Of a DNA stretch of 64,000 nt, positions 44,967 to 58,400 are shown piece by piece. The translations under genes were made by a program, and so were the position numbers. Under the pieces are notes generated by a model that worked only from the letters and a program-made list of their open reading frames with translations, ran no database searches and was not told the origin of the DNA. This DNA comes from Saprospiraceae bacterium (GTDB lineage Bacteria > Bacteroidota > Bacteroidia > Chitinophagales > Saprospiraceae): positions 62,001 to 126,000 of the forward strand of contig JADJJL010000001.1 of assembly GCA_016710265.1 (NCBI GenBank). The letters run 5' to 3'. Numbering within the stretch: position 1 is the first letter of the stretch; every line of letters starts with the position of its first letter.

Positions 44967-45746
44967 GTGAAAGAATCGCTCGACATAAAAAAATACATTG
45001 AATCAGGAATCCTGGAAGAATATGCTTTGGGCCTCACAAGCCATGAGCAAAATATAGAAATTTTAGAAAATTTAAAAAAATATCCTGAACTCCGCCAAGA
45101 ATTGTCTCAAATAGAAGATTCTTTGGAAGCATATTCTAATATGTATGCTAAACCCATGTCTCCTGAACTTAAATCTAAAATATTAGATAATATTTTTTCC
45201 ATAAAAGCTAAAATTCCAACTCAAAATTCCTGGATGAATAAACTTCCATATTTGTTGGCTACAGCAAGTTTTGCTTTATTGGGCGTATGGTTGTACAATG
45301 AAAATCGCAATCTCCAAGATCAATTAGATCAAAACATAAAGCAAAATCAAGAATTAAAATACCAGGCCAATCAAGATAGTCTGGCAATATTGGATTGCAA
45401 TAATCAACTGAACTATTTTAAAAATTCTAATCTTCAAAGAATTATTTTAAAAGGGATGCCAAAATCTCCTGAATCCATCGCGATGGTTTATTATGATAGC
45501 GTCTCACAAAGATCAATATTAGATATAATTTCTCTTCCTCAGCCAAGTCCTGAAAAACAATACCAGCTTTGGGCAATTGTCTCAGGCAAACCAGTGGATC
45601 TTGGAGTATTCGATTTGAATGAGAAATCAAAAATGATTGAAATCAAATTTATTGATCGTCCACAAGCTTTTGCAATTACGCTTGAACCTAAAGGAGGACT
45701 TCCATCACCAACTATGGAACAGTTGTTTGTACTAGGTCAAATATAA
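44967..45746 (+). CDS. Anti-sigma factor, RskA-like
   Basis: 259 residues from a GTG start 2 bp after the sigma stop. The N-terminal 80 residues form a helical, zinc-less anti-sigma-like domain (EYALGLTSHEQNIEILENL). One membrane helix lies near 92-108 (LPYLLATASFALLGVWLY), then a short coiled coil, and an RskA-type extracytoplasmic beta domain (SPEKQYQLWAIVSGKPVDLG, FAITLEPKGGLPSP). Such proteins hold the sigma factor at the membrane until a signal triggers release, commonly by proteolysis. Pairing with the upstream sigma gene is certain from spacing; the signal is unknown. Confidence 0.88.
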   Translation: MKESLDIKKYIESGILEEYALGLTSHEQNIEILENLKKYPELRQELSQIEDSLEAYSNMYAKPMSPELKSKILDNIFSIKAKIPTQNSWMNKLPYLLATASFALLGVWLYNENRNLQDQLDQNIKQNQELKYQANQDSLAILDCNNQLNYFKNSNLQRIILKGMPKSPESIAMVYYDSVSQRSILDIISLPQPSPEKQYQLWAIVSGKPVDLGVFDLNEKSKMIEIKFIDRPQAFAITLEPKGGLPSPTMEQLFVLGQI

Positions 45747-45870
45747 ATAGATTTATTTTTAGTTTCTTAACATAAGCAGGAATAAAACATTAAACTTCCA
45801 TCATAGCATATTGGAATTAAGTTTTTTAATACTTGATTTTATTTGAAGACCAGATTTTATTAACTAAAAA

Positions 45871-45910
45871 AAATCCCTGAAAACAAATTGCTTTCAGAGA
45901 TTTCTATTTT
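45871..45910 (-). terminator. Decayed copy of the giant-gene terminator
   Basis: AAATCCCTGAAA and TTTCAGAGATTT form an imperfect stem (one mismatch in the core) around 45871-45903. The sequence is plainly a mutated copy of the perfect terminator at 46420-46460, matching it along the loop (CAAATTG against CAATTTG). Confidence 0.6.
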
Positions 45911-45926
45911 TTTACAAGATTTGTAA

Positions 45927-46295
45927 TTACCTGGCCACTGTAAATTTTTTATTCACAATTCCGGAACTTGTCTTTATTTGCAAGTTATATTGACCAGACA
46001 TTAGAATTTCAGTTCGTAAATTTTCTGAATATTTTCCTGCAGGTCTCCATCCACCGAATGGTTGAGTCAATACATTTTTACCATTTTCATCATACACTGA
46101 GACTTCCAATTGACTGTCTTCATTGATCCAAAGATCTACTTTTAATAAATCATCCACAGTGTTTGGATAAATTTTAACAACAAATCCTTTTGCTGCTTGA
46201 ACTTTAATTAAAATGGTTTGGCTGTATGTATAGCTTCCATCCTGATCTACTTGTCTCAATTTATAATAATAAACCCCTGAGTTTGAAGGATACAA
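45927..46295 (-). pseudogene. Remnant of a duplicated giant-protein tail (T9SS type A domain)
   Basis: An open frame of 122 residues, with only a TTG-type start, matches the last 120 or so residues of the 4079-residue protein at 46478-58717 almost line by line: both have DDLLKVDLWINEDS, GKNVLTQPFGGW, NLRT and the identical ending SGIVNKKFTVAR. Upstream of about 46300 the similarity stops and the frame becomes nonsense-like, so no signal peptide or body is present. It is best read as the 3-prime end of a former duplicate, still carrying the decayed terminator, and not as a working gene. Expression as a tiny protein cannot be excluded. Confidence 0.75.
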
Positions 46296-46419
46296 TTGCA
46301 GGTAATAAAAAATGCATTTATACTTTAGCCAAATGCGTAGATTTAAAAAAAAACTGAGTCTAGCTTAGAGCAAGGACAATAAAATACCTTGGTGTTATCC
46401 AATAGAGCTATTTAAAACA

Positions 46420-46460
46420 AAAAGCCCTGAAAGCAATTTGCTTTCAGGGCTTTTATTTTT
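46420..46460 (-). terminator. Intrinsic terminator of the giant surface-protein gene
   Basis: A perfect 17-bp arm pair, AAAAGCCCTGAAAGCAA (46420-46436) and TTGCTTTCAGGGCTTTT (46438-46454), with T-runs on both sides, starts 18 bp after the stop of the minus-strand gene. It can work in both directions. Confidence 0.8.
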
Positions 46461-46477
46461 ATTAGATATGACAATTA

Positions 46478-49400
46478 TTATCTTGCCACAGTAAACTTCT
46501 TATTCACTATTCCTGAACTGGTTTTGATTTGCAGGTTGTAATGTCCTGAAGTCAAAAGATCAGTTCTCAAATTCTCCGTGTATGTACCTGCTGTTCTCCA
46601 ACCACCAAATGGTTGTGTCAAAACATTTTTACCGTGCTCATCGTAAACTATCACTTCCAGATGGCTGTCTTCGTTAATCCAAAGATCCACTTTTAGTAAA
46701 TCATCTACTGGGTTTGGATAAATTTCGACACCAAATCCTTTTGTTTTTTGAACACGTATGGAAATGGTTTTACTGTATTCATAACTTCCATTGATATCGA
46801 CTTGTTTGATTCGGTAGTAATAGATACCAAATTTTACCACGTCCATATCATTGAAGTCATAATTATGTATGCTAGCCAAAGCATCTGGTGAAGCTCCTAC
46901 TTGACCTATTTCCCTGAAACCAATCTCACTTTCATGTCTTCTCTCGACTACAAAGTGTGCATTATTAATTTCAACTCCTGTAGACCAATCAAGTTCAGTA
47001 TAGTCTCCATTATAGCTTCCATTAAAGCCTAACCATTCCAAAGGAAGAACTCCGGCTACCAATCCGGCATCAATATATGGTAAAGCGTCCCCACCTAATA
47101 ATCGATAAACGCGCGTAGTTCCAAATCCTTTAGCACCTGTTACGTCACTATCGATTAAATCAGATCCCACTTTTGGTGTTGTAAAGCCATATTGAGCCGG
47201 TGGCGTAAATTTGATAAAAAAGTCACCTTGTGCTATACCATCCAACATGTAAGTTCCATCACTTTTCGAAGTATCTAAACTCACCATGACACCATTAACG
47301 TCATAGGCCGATATCACCACTCCTTTTACTGGTTTCTCGGATATATCTTGGATTCCATTTACGTTGGCATCCAACCAAACTCGATCTCCAACAGTTGCTT
47401 TGTCCTGGAATCCAGCTCCAATATTAAGGATCATGTCACCACTAAAGACAGTCAATTTTCGAGTGGAGTTGATTCCATTTTCATGGCTGATATCGCTATC
47501 CTTTTCAGGGTTTCCACCATTGTAAGGTTCGGAAGCTGCCAAATGACCAGGACGCTCATATCTCACATAATACATTCCCGGTTTAACACAAGCAAACTTG
47601 TAATATCCATCATCGGAAGGTGTAGCTGGATTTACTGCTGTTCTTAGACTTGCTACGACTACATTTGTCATGGCATCCACAAGATAAACATTTAAGCCAT
47701 TTATACCATTCTCGGATTGATCAAATATACCATCTTTATCGATATCTAAAAAGACCCTTCCGCCGATCATGACACATTTATACAATCCCAAATCCCAGGT
47801 TCTGTCATCTTCACCAGGACTCAAGTAGGTAGTTGCATTGGTTCTTGCTCCATTGCTTCCATCCACATCACTGTCTCGGATATCACTGCCTACGTTCGAA
47901 CTTGTTTGATTCCACATTGAATGCCAATCGTATTTAGCATAATAATTACCTGGCATTATGAATTCAAACAGATAAAATCCACTTGCGTCGGTCGTAGTCG
48001 TTTTAACAGGTAAGCCAGTATCCGCATCGTACAAGGTCACAAGAACATCCTTGATTCCTTCCTCTCCTAATTCCTGAATTCCGTTTGCATTTCGATCATG
48101 CCATACAAAATCTCCATATTTTGCAAGTTCAACCAATCCAGCATCCCAGGTACTGTCTCTTTCTCCCCACTGTAAAAAAGTACAAGCAGTAATACCGGCA
48201 GCATTCGGATCGCTGTCTTTTGCATCATTGCCACCTCTATCTTTAAACGTAAAGGCACAATTTGGCATATTGATAGGAGTTGGATCAAATCTCAGGAAGT
48301 AATTGTCAGACAATAAGAAGTCAAACTCATACTTACCATTGGCATCGGTAGTATCTTTCTTTACAATACTGCCATCTGCACACTTGTACAGGTACACATG
48401 TACACCGGGTACACCCGGCTCACCTGCATCCTGAACACCATCTCCATCCAGATCCTTCCACACAAAATCTCCAATCCAAGCAGTAACGACTACCTTTTCT
48501 GGGTCATGATCATCGGAATCCTCATTCACGGATTGGCCATTACCATCAATTACATCATCCCATGGATCATCATCATGAACTGCGCGTTCCCAAGCATCGT
48601 TCGTATTTGGTTTACTGTCTGCATCATCATTATCTCTTATGAGGTTAAATGTATCTCTCATCGTCCTGATCTCTGCATAGTTTTCCCAATCTGAAAGAGT
48701 AGGGTTGGCAGAAACTATCACTTTCAATTTCAAATGCAATTGTACACTGTCTTCCGGATACAATCTGGTACCATATGAATATTCCAATCTGGTTCCGTTT
48801 ACACTCCAACCTGCATTTATAGCTGGTAGGAATTGGAAGCCTGCTGGAATATAATCATTCACACCGATAGAAGATGAAACAACATTTCCCTGATTGTGGA
48901 GACTAATAATAAAGTCCACTGTGTCCCCTGGAATATAATATGGTTTTTTGCCAGGTATCCATTTGCGTAAAGCTAAATCCAACACTGGAGGATCCGCAGG
49001 ATCATGATCATCTTCATCGATTGGTGGATTATCATCTATTTCATCATCTTTTACAGTACCATCATTGTTAGGATCTTTGTCAGGATCACTATCAATATCC
49101 TCTTTTGGAATACCTAGAGAATCTGTTACTGTAAATATTTCTGCAAAGTTTTTCCAAGCAGATCTATTTGCAAGCGTAGGTTTTACTTTAAGATTAATGG
49201 TCACTTTCGCACTGTCCCCAGGAATTACTTTCGGAGCATAAATTGTAGTCGCAATTCTGGTCACTGGATTATAAACCCATGTTGGATTACTAGCCACATC
49301 AAAATCATAACCAGGAGCAAGATAGTCAGCAATCTCAAAATTGCTGGCACTTACACTTCCTTGATTGAAAACTGTAAGCTCAAAAGGAACTACCTGCTCA

Positions 49401-52400
49401 TATTTTATTGGTAATGTTCCCTTATAAGTTTTTCTAAGGGCTACATCAAAAATTGGAATACCTGCAGGGTCGTGATCGTCTTCTTCTCCACCTTTATTGA
49501 TACTGGAGATATTGTCATCAGCTGCATCTCCTGGTTTGACTGCTAATTCAGCAGAACCATTTGATCCCGGACGACTATCTACATCAAATGTATTTACATT
49601 ATTCCCCAATGAATCTTGTACATCTGTAATTTCGGCATAATTAATCCAATTTCTGTAACCACCAGCAGTATTCTCAAGTTTTAATGTGATGTTGATGTCA
49701 AATGAATCTGCAGATTGCAAAATACCACTATAGGTGTACTCTGCTCCCTGTCCATTTACTGACCAACCCGGACTTGCAACAAATGAATATCCAACCGGTA
49801 TATAATCTTGAATCCTTACATTTTTCACAGATTCATTTCCTTGATTGTATACCCGCAATCTGAACACTATATTTTGTCCATAACTATAAGGTTGAGGTGT
49901 AACAACAGTTTTCTTTAATGCCAAATCATACAATTTAACATATTCCGGATCATTGTCATCCTCATCTCCTGCGGCATTCGTATCTCCTATGATACCATTT
50001 CCTGCACCATTCAGAATGTCATCGCTTCCAGGGAAATTCCCACCTTCACTATCCGGAATCGCTGATCCTCCTGGATCATTATTAAATACTGCATCCGGAT
50101 TAGAGTCAATGTCATTGATTCCCACTTCATCTGCAACAGGATTGTCGGCACTGATCTCTATTTCTACGGTCCATGCATGTTTTCCAGTTGCTGGTTGTGA
50201 GGTAAGTACCAAATTGTACATATCCATTTCACCAGGCTTAATGGTATCTGTTACTGGTACAACATAAGTAGCTATTCTGGTTAAGCTATTGTAACTCCAT
50301 CCTGCATTTGGTCCCGCTGTAAAAGCAAATCCCGCAGGCACAAGAACACTTAATGTGTATCCAGCACTGTTGATATTACCCTGATTCTTAACCTTGATTG
50401 GGAAATTGATCAACTCGCCATAACTGCTTACATTATCTACACTGTTTTCAATGATCGTGGCAAGGTCAAAAACCCATGGTCCTGCAGGATCGTGATCGTC
50501 CTGTGAGCCAAGTCCACTATCAGATGTACTTGCTATATCATCATCTCCTGGTTTACCAGGGATAATATTTTGTTCATTTGTTGTATTTGATCCAGGGTCA
50601 CTGTCCACATCATCTCCAGGCACTCCGTTTAGATCATTTGCTCCTGCAATTTCTGCATAGTTTGCCCATGATTTCAACGATGGAACTGCTACCATGTTAA
50701 AGGTCAAATTCAATGTTATCGTTCTACTGCCACCTGGTTGGATGGTATCTGTTATGGTCTTGCTGACTGTCGGGAATGCTCCAGTCCAGCCATTGTTTGG
50801 TGAGAAACTATATCCTTCAGGTATATAATCTTTTACCTGAATGTCCTTAGCAGTCACATTACCCTGATTAAACACTGTAATTTCAAAAGTATGTGTCTGA
50901 CCATAGGTGTATGGTCCTGTAGCAGGAGTTACTAATTTCTTAATCAATGCAAGGTCGAAAATACTTATGATCGCAGGATCATGATCATCCTCATCTACAG
51001 GAGGGGCCTTCGTTACTTCATCGTCAGTCGGACCACCTGGTTCTCCACCATCATCGTTGGTTGGATCATCATCAGGATCACTGTCAAAATCATTACCCGA
51101 TACTCCTAATGAATCTTGAGCAGATTTAATTTCTGCAAAATTTGTGTAAGCATCAGAAGAAGATGCATTTGCTATTAATCTTAAACGGATAGTTACATCG
51201 ATACTCTGTCCAGGCGTTAGAGGCCCCGCTATTGTTCTGGTTGCTTGTCTATTTCCAGCTGAGTAAGTCCATCCGGCATTTACACCGCCTGCTATAAACT
51301 GATACCCTGCAGGGACATAATCCACCACTGAAATATTCTTAGCGGTTAAATTTCCTTGATTAAAAACGGTTATTTTAAAATCAATATCCTGTCCGTATGT
51401 ATATGGTCCGCCAGTGACTACTGTTTTACGTAGTGCAAGGTCAAAAATATTGACACCTGCCGGATCATGATCATCCTGATCACCTGCTTTGGTGATATCT
51501 GTGATATTATTATCATTTGGACTTCCTGGTGTAACAGCTGTCTCCCCAGGGGTATTTCCATTTGGATCACTATCTACATCTTGAGCGGAAACATCAGTTC
51601 CATTAACTGATTGCATACTTTTAATCTCACTATAATTTATCCAATTGGTGTACCCACCTGAAGTTCCTGCTAATCTTAATTTCAAGATAACTTCAAAATT
51701 ATCTCCCGGATTTAATTGAGGAGCATGTGTGTGCGTCACCAATGGATGTGAACCACTCCATATACCTGCATTGTCTCCGGCATTGTATGTATAACCAATA
51801 GGAATATAATCATTGACTACTACATTTTTTACAGGTAGAGTTCCCTGATTGTATACCGTAATTTTAAAATCAACCACTTGACCAACACTATATGGCCCAG
51901 CTGTTGATGTCACTTTTATCAAAGCAAGATCATACACATTAATCATAGCTGGATCATGATCATCTTCATCGATCGTACCATCATCATCTATTAAATTATC
52001 AGAAGGCCCTCCAGGTTCTCCTCCAATATCATTAATTGGATTATCATCAGGATTACTGTCAATGTCTCCTCTAGTAGCCCCTAAACTATCTTGTGCAGAT
52101 TTAATCTCACTAAAGTTTATGTAAGCAGTACTACTTCCTGGATTTGCAATCGTTCTTAGACGAATAGTGATATCTAAACTATCACCAGGTTTTAATGGAC
52201 CCGCCACAATTCTAGATGCCTGTGACAATCCCGCAGAATAGCTCCACGCAACATTCACACCTCCTGCAATAAATTGAAATCCTGTTGGAACATAATCTAC
52301 GACATTGATATTTTGTGCTGTAACGTTCCCTTGATTAAATATTCTAATATTAAAATCAATGTCTTGTCCATATCCATATGGAGCAGGTGTAATAACAGTT

Positions 52401-55400
52401 TTTCTTAACGCAAGGTCAAAAATTTCTCCGAACATTATTCCAGGTCCTGCAGGATCGTGATCATCCTCTTCTCCTCCTTTATTAGTGCTGGAAATGTTAT
52501 TATCATTGATTCTTCCCGGCAATACTGCTCTTTCCAATGGTCCATCACTGCCTACTTGACTATCAATGTCATCATTAGACCTATCAACATTGTTCAAATC
52601 TTTGCTTGAGACAATCTCTGAATAATTGATCCATTTACGGAAACCACCAGAAGTATTTTCTAATGTGAGTACAAGGTCAACAAAGGCACTATCACCTGGA
52701 ACAATTGGTCCAGCTATCGTGTAATTAACATTTGGGTATGCTCCAACCCATCCCGGATTTAATCCTGCAGAAAAGGAGTAACCCGTTGGTATGTAATCTG
52801 CAATTTTAACATCCTTGGCTGTTTCATTACCTTGGTTATAAACCCATATTCTAAAAGTTAATGGATTATTGTATTCAATAGAACCAGACACAAAAACTTT
52901 CTTTAATGCTAGATCCCATATTTTAATAGCTGCTGGATCATTGTCATCCTCATCTTGTTGTGGATCATTTTTTCCATCCTCATTTATTTCATTATCATCG
53001 GCACCATCAATAACCACATCATTGTCATCATTAGGATCCATGTTGAATTTACTGTCAATGTCTTCGGTTTGTGTATTATTTTTATCATCTTTAGCCGTTT
53101 TTATTTCAGCCTCATTATACCATGCTCTGTTTAAAGGATTACTGCCTGGTTGAACCACTAAATTTATGGTAACATTGACGCTTGAACCTGGATTAATACT
53201 AGGAATGGTTGTTGTCGCCATCCCAATTCCATTGGTCCATATAGCGTTTCCTGGTCCAAATGTAAATCCAGAAGGAATATAATCCACCACAACAACATCA
53301 CGGGCCTGGATACTACCCTGATTATAAACTGTGATGACAAATGGTACCACGCTTCCGTATTGGAATGGACCATTGGCTGTTGTTGTTTTCTTTAAAGCAA
53401 GGTCAAATACTTCAATACCTGCAGGATCATGGTCGTCTTCATCTTCATCAGGATTATTTTTCCCATCTTCTGTGATGACGTTATCATCCGGACTTCCAGG
53501 TTTAACCGCATTTTCTTTTATAGAATTAGAATATGGATTACTGTCGATATCCTCGTCTGAAACTTCATCTGTACCAATAAATGCCTTTTTAATTTCAGCA
53601 AAATTGATCCAGTCAAAACTTCCACCCGAACTTGCTACTATGCGCAAGGTCAAATCTATCGTTCTAGATGCACCAGGATTTAAAACACCTGGTAATGTTC
53701 CTTCCAATTCATTGGCGGAAACTATCGTCCAATTAGGATCTCCTCCTTCATATTTTAATCCAGCAGGTAAGTAATCAGCTACCTTGACATTCTCAACAGC
53801 AGTATTGCCTTGATTGAAAACAGTTATTCTAAATGTGATATTATCACCGTATTTATAAGATCCAGCAGGATTCAGTATAACTTTCCTTAGTGCTAAATCT
53901 ATAATTTTTATATCGGCACAAACCGTATCCCGTTGATCAGGAATTCCATCATCATTTACATCAAGAGTCGTTCGATTAAATAATCCTTCTCCACTTTGCG
54001 GTACGTTTGGATTATTTGTCCCACAAGGCGTATAGATCTCGTCGCCCACACTTGCAGTTGCAACTAAATCAATTTTCACCTGTAATTTAACTTGGTATGT
54101 GTGTGTCGTTTGCTTTATAATATTTTGGTCATTTGCAAGATTCCACGGTCCAGATAAAGTTAATCCTATAGGTCCGGGATTGGCCGGATTGCCTGGTGCA
54201 GTTGAGGTATATTGAGCAGACAATACTTCAAAATCATTTTCTAATCCTGGTATGTCATTCAGAGTATATTTACCTGTAGCAAAACCACTATTGGTGACAG
54301 TTATAGTATACGTCACATCATAAGTATTTGGACCTTGTTTAACGACCACTGGACCAGACTTTACATGATTGATAATCGGCAATTCTCCACAAGCTTCATC
54401 CCGTTCATCATTAAAATCATTGGGTGTATCGAGTATGGACAAATTATATAAACCGTTTTCTGGAATATAATCTCCCGGTGTAACTTCGGCGCAAGGTTTG
54501 TAAGAGCCATCTCCTCCTGGAGGAGGCGTTCCTGCAAGATTTAAGGTAACAGAAACTGTTAAATTGTAAACATGGACTTCTACATCCGTTATGTTTTGAT
54601 TCACTGCTAAATCATATCTGTTATTACCATCTGATGGCGGCACGATTGTACCTGGATTACCTGGATTTCCAACAGCATTGGTGCTATACTTTATGGCATT
54701 AACCACTACGTCTTTATCAAATGCCAATGAATCTTTTAAATTATATTTTCCAATTCCGGTACCAATATTGTCTACTGTGATTTTAAAAGCAACATCATAA
54801 GTATTCAAACCTGTTTGCGTGACACTTACAAATTCTTTGAAATGAGTTACGACTGCGCAACCAATTACTTGAACAGTATAAGTTGCAGTTGCAGTACAAC
54901 CTGTCTGCTTATCCGTAACCGTCACAAAGTAATCGTTTGTTATCAAAACATTATTAATGGTTGCAGTTTGATTGGTTCCAAGACCTGCACTCCACTGATA
55001 AGTATATTCACTTGGTAATTTTGGACTTGGATTGGCCGTCAAGGTTACATTATCTCCTATACAATTCGGATTTGTTCCTGTGATATTTACAGTAGGGCCT
55101 CCTTCATTGATGATACTTGCAGCTAAAGTTCCTGTACATCCATTTTTATCTGTAACGGTAACGGTATAAGTTCCTCCGGCAAGACCTGTAGCAGTGGTTC
55201 CTGTTTGTTGTGGTGAGGTATTCCATAGATAAGAATATGGTGATTCCCCTCCAGTGGCTGTCACTGTGATAGAGCCATTTTTCTTATTACACTGTTCATT
55301 GGTTTTTCCAACCAAACTTGGTGTTGGGTTATTATTTACTTTCACTAAGACTTGGGCTGTATCCTTACAACCTTTGGAATCAGTCACAATGACTTGATAA

Positions 55401-58400
55401 TTTTGATCAGCAGTTGGTGAAGCAACAGGGTTTTGGCAAGTTGTGCATGAAAGCCCGGTAGATGGACTCCATAAATAACTAAAAGTAGGTGTGCCCCCTG
55501 AAGTAATTGCCGTTAGACTGACTGAAAAGCCCTGGCAAATGACCGGATTCAATGGCGTAATGGTTACTTGAGGTTTAGGATTGACCAGTACCTCGACTGA
55601 ATTGGATGCTGTACAACCATTGCCATCGGTTACCACAACCGTATAAGTCGTTGTTGAACCAGGACTAACCGTTACTGATGATGTTGTCATTCCTCCTGGT
55701 GACCAACTATAAGTGATGGGGGCTGTCCCTCCGGTTGCATTTGCTGTTAATGTAACTGATCCTCCTGCACAAATTGGGTTTGCTCCTGTAATATTTACAG
55801 TTGGGCCTCCTTCATTGATGATACTTGTGGAGAAAGTTCCAGTACATCCATTATTATCTGTAACAGTTACGGTATAAGTACCTGCGGCAAGACCTGTAGC
55901 AGTGTTGCCTGTTTGTTGTGGTGAAGTATTCCATAAATAAGAATATGGCGATACCCCCCCAGTGGCTGTCACTGTGATGGTACCATTTTTCTTACCACAT
56001 TGTTCGTTGGTTTTTCCAACCAAACTTGGAGTTGGGTTATTATTTACTTTCACTAATACTTGAGCTGTATCCTTACAACCTTTGGAATCAGTCACAATGA
56101 CTTGATAAATTTGATCAGCTGTCGGTGAAGCATCTGGATTTTGGCAAGTTGTGCATGAAAGTCCGGTAGATGGACTCCATAGATAACTATAACTAGGGGT
56201 GCCTCCTGAAGTAATCGCTGTTAAATTTACTTTTGCCCCCTGGCAGATGACCGGATTCAATGGTGTAATGGTTACTTGAGGTTTAGGATTGACCAGTACC
56301 TCGACTGAATTGGATGCTGTACAACCATTGCCATCAGTTACCACCACAGTATAAGTCGTTGTCGAACCTGGACTAACTGTAACTGCTGATGTAGTCATAC
56401 CACTCGGTGACCAACTATAAGTGATGGGGGCTGTCCCTCCAGTTGCATTTGCTGTTAATGTAACTGATCCTCCAGCACAAATTGGGCTGGCTCCTGTTAT
56501 ATTTACAGAAGGTCCAGCTACGGTTCCAACAGTACCAGTGGCTGAACGAGAACAACCTGAAATGTCAGTCACAGTCACGGTATAACTGCCCGGAGACAAA
56601 CCTGTGATGGTCTGGGTATTTCCTCCATTGGACCATGCATAAGAATATGGCGGTGCACCTCCAGTTGGATTTGCAGTTGCTTCACCAATTTTTTTACTAC
56701 ATATATCCGGTTTTGTAGTTACATTCACCTGAATATCATTAGGAGTTGCGTTTATCGTTATAGTATTGGTCCCCGTGCAACCATTTATATCAGTAATAGT
56801 TACAATGTAAGTGCTCGAAGGTGCTGATGGCGTTACTTGAATTGGGTTTCCACTCTGCCCGGTACTCCAGGTAAAAGTATAAGGTGTTGTTCCTCCACTA
56901 CCAACAGCGGTTAAAATTACTTTTGTTCCTTCACAAACATTGTTCTTATCCGAACTCACTGTCACAGATGGACTCGGGACTGGACTAATGGTCACTTGAG
57001 AAGTAGCCGTACAACCAGTAGTTGTGTTGGTAACAGTTAAAGTATAAGTACCTGCTCCCACATTAATGCATCGAGTTGTCTCCAATGTACTCCAACTGTA
57101 TGTAATATTTGCGGCAGGAGCTTGTTTTGCACAGATTTGCGTCGTGGTGGCCCCATTACACAATCCAGTGGCTCCTGTGATACTGCCATCTGGAAGATCG
57201 TTGACTGTTACAGTCACTTTTTTAGAACCAGAACAAGCATTTATTCCATTATCTCCGTTCTCAGTTGTCCTAACAATTAATGTATAGGTTGTGGTAGAAG
57301 TTGGATTCGCTGTAGGATTAGCACAAGTTGTACATGACAAACCAGTAGCTGGAGACCATAAATAAGATAGAGGAGCATTTCCCCCAGTAATGGTTGGACT
57401 TAACACCACACTTTTACCCTTGCAAATAGCCACATTGGGTAAACTTATTGAAGGTGTATCGCAAATTTTAAAAGTTTGGGTAAAGTTTGATTCACATCCC
57501 AAACTGTCTTTAATATTTACAGTGTAGTTAAACATACCTGCTGTAGACGGGCAAATAAGAGCGTTATAAGCTACCGAATTACCATTTGGATCTTTCCATT
57601 TGACATTATGTGATCCAATTAAACCACTTGGAATTGGACAATTAAATAATGTGTCTAATTTTATACAAGATCCCAGACATTTCTTTATACTATTATCACC
57701 CAGTTCAGCTTTTATTAAACAACAAAAATCAATTTGGTCAAACTTAAAATCGACAGAAATAAAGTTTGTGTTCATAAACAAAGATATTTTGTCGATATCA
57801 CACCAATTGAACCCATTGGCCACAGTAAAATCAACCAATGCAAACTCTTCATCATAGTCACCAAATCCGGATCCTGGCATATTTCTGGAAATAGTACCTG
57901 TTTTTCCGGCACCATCTGTTATTGTCACAGTCATAGTAACGCCAGATTGATCTGCAAAATAATTATAAAGTCTAAATCCAGCGGAAGCATCTGGGACACC
58001 ATTGGGGTCTAGGCAGTCACAGATTCCATCCCAATTTAATTGATCTGCTCCGGTTCCACCATATACCAATTCTGTATTGGATTCATTCCCTTCATCATTA
58101 CTACTGCTGTAAAACCATTCATTAAAATAAGGGCTTGTTATATCCGACTCTTTCAACACATCGGCGCGGGAAGTGAGATCTCCTGACACGTACCAAATAT
58201 TCATCGTACGCTTATTTCCAATTAAACCTCCTGCATTTAAGCCGGTAAAAGTTTTAGTTTGAAAATTGGGTCCACCTAAGATTGGAGACTTCACCATCAC
58301 TGTTTGTTGTGTAGTACCATCTGGTTCATCAAAATTATCAATGATCCGACACTTGGTAAAAGTAGCTCCATCGTGCACTATCACCTTAACCTTATCTACT

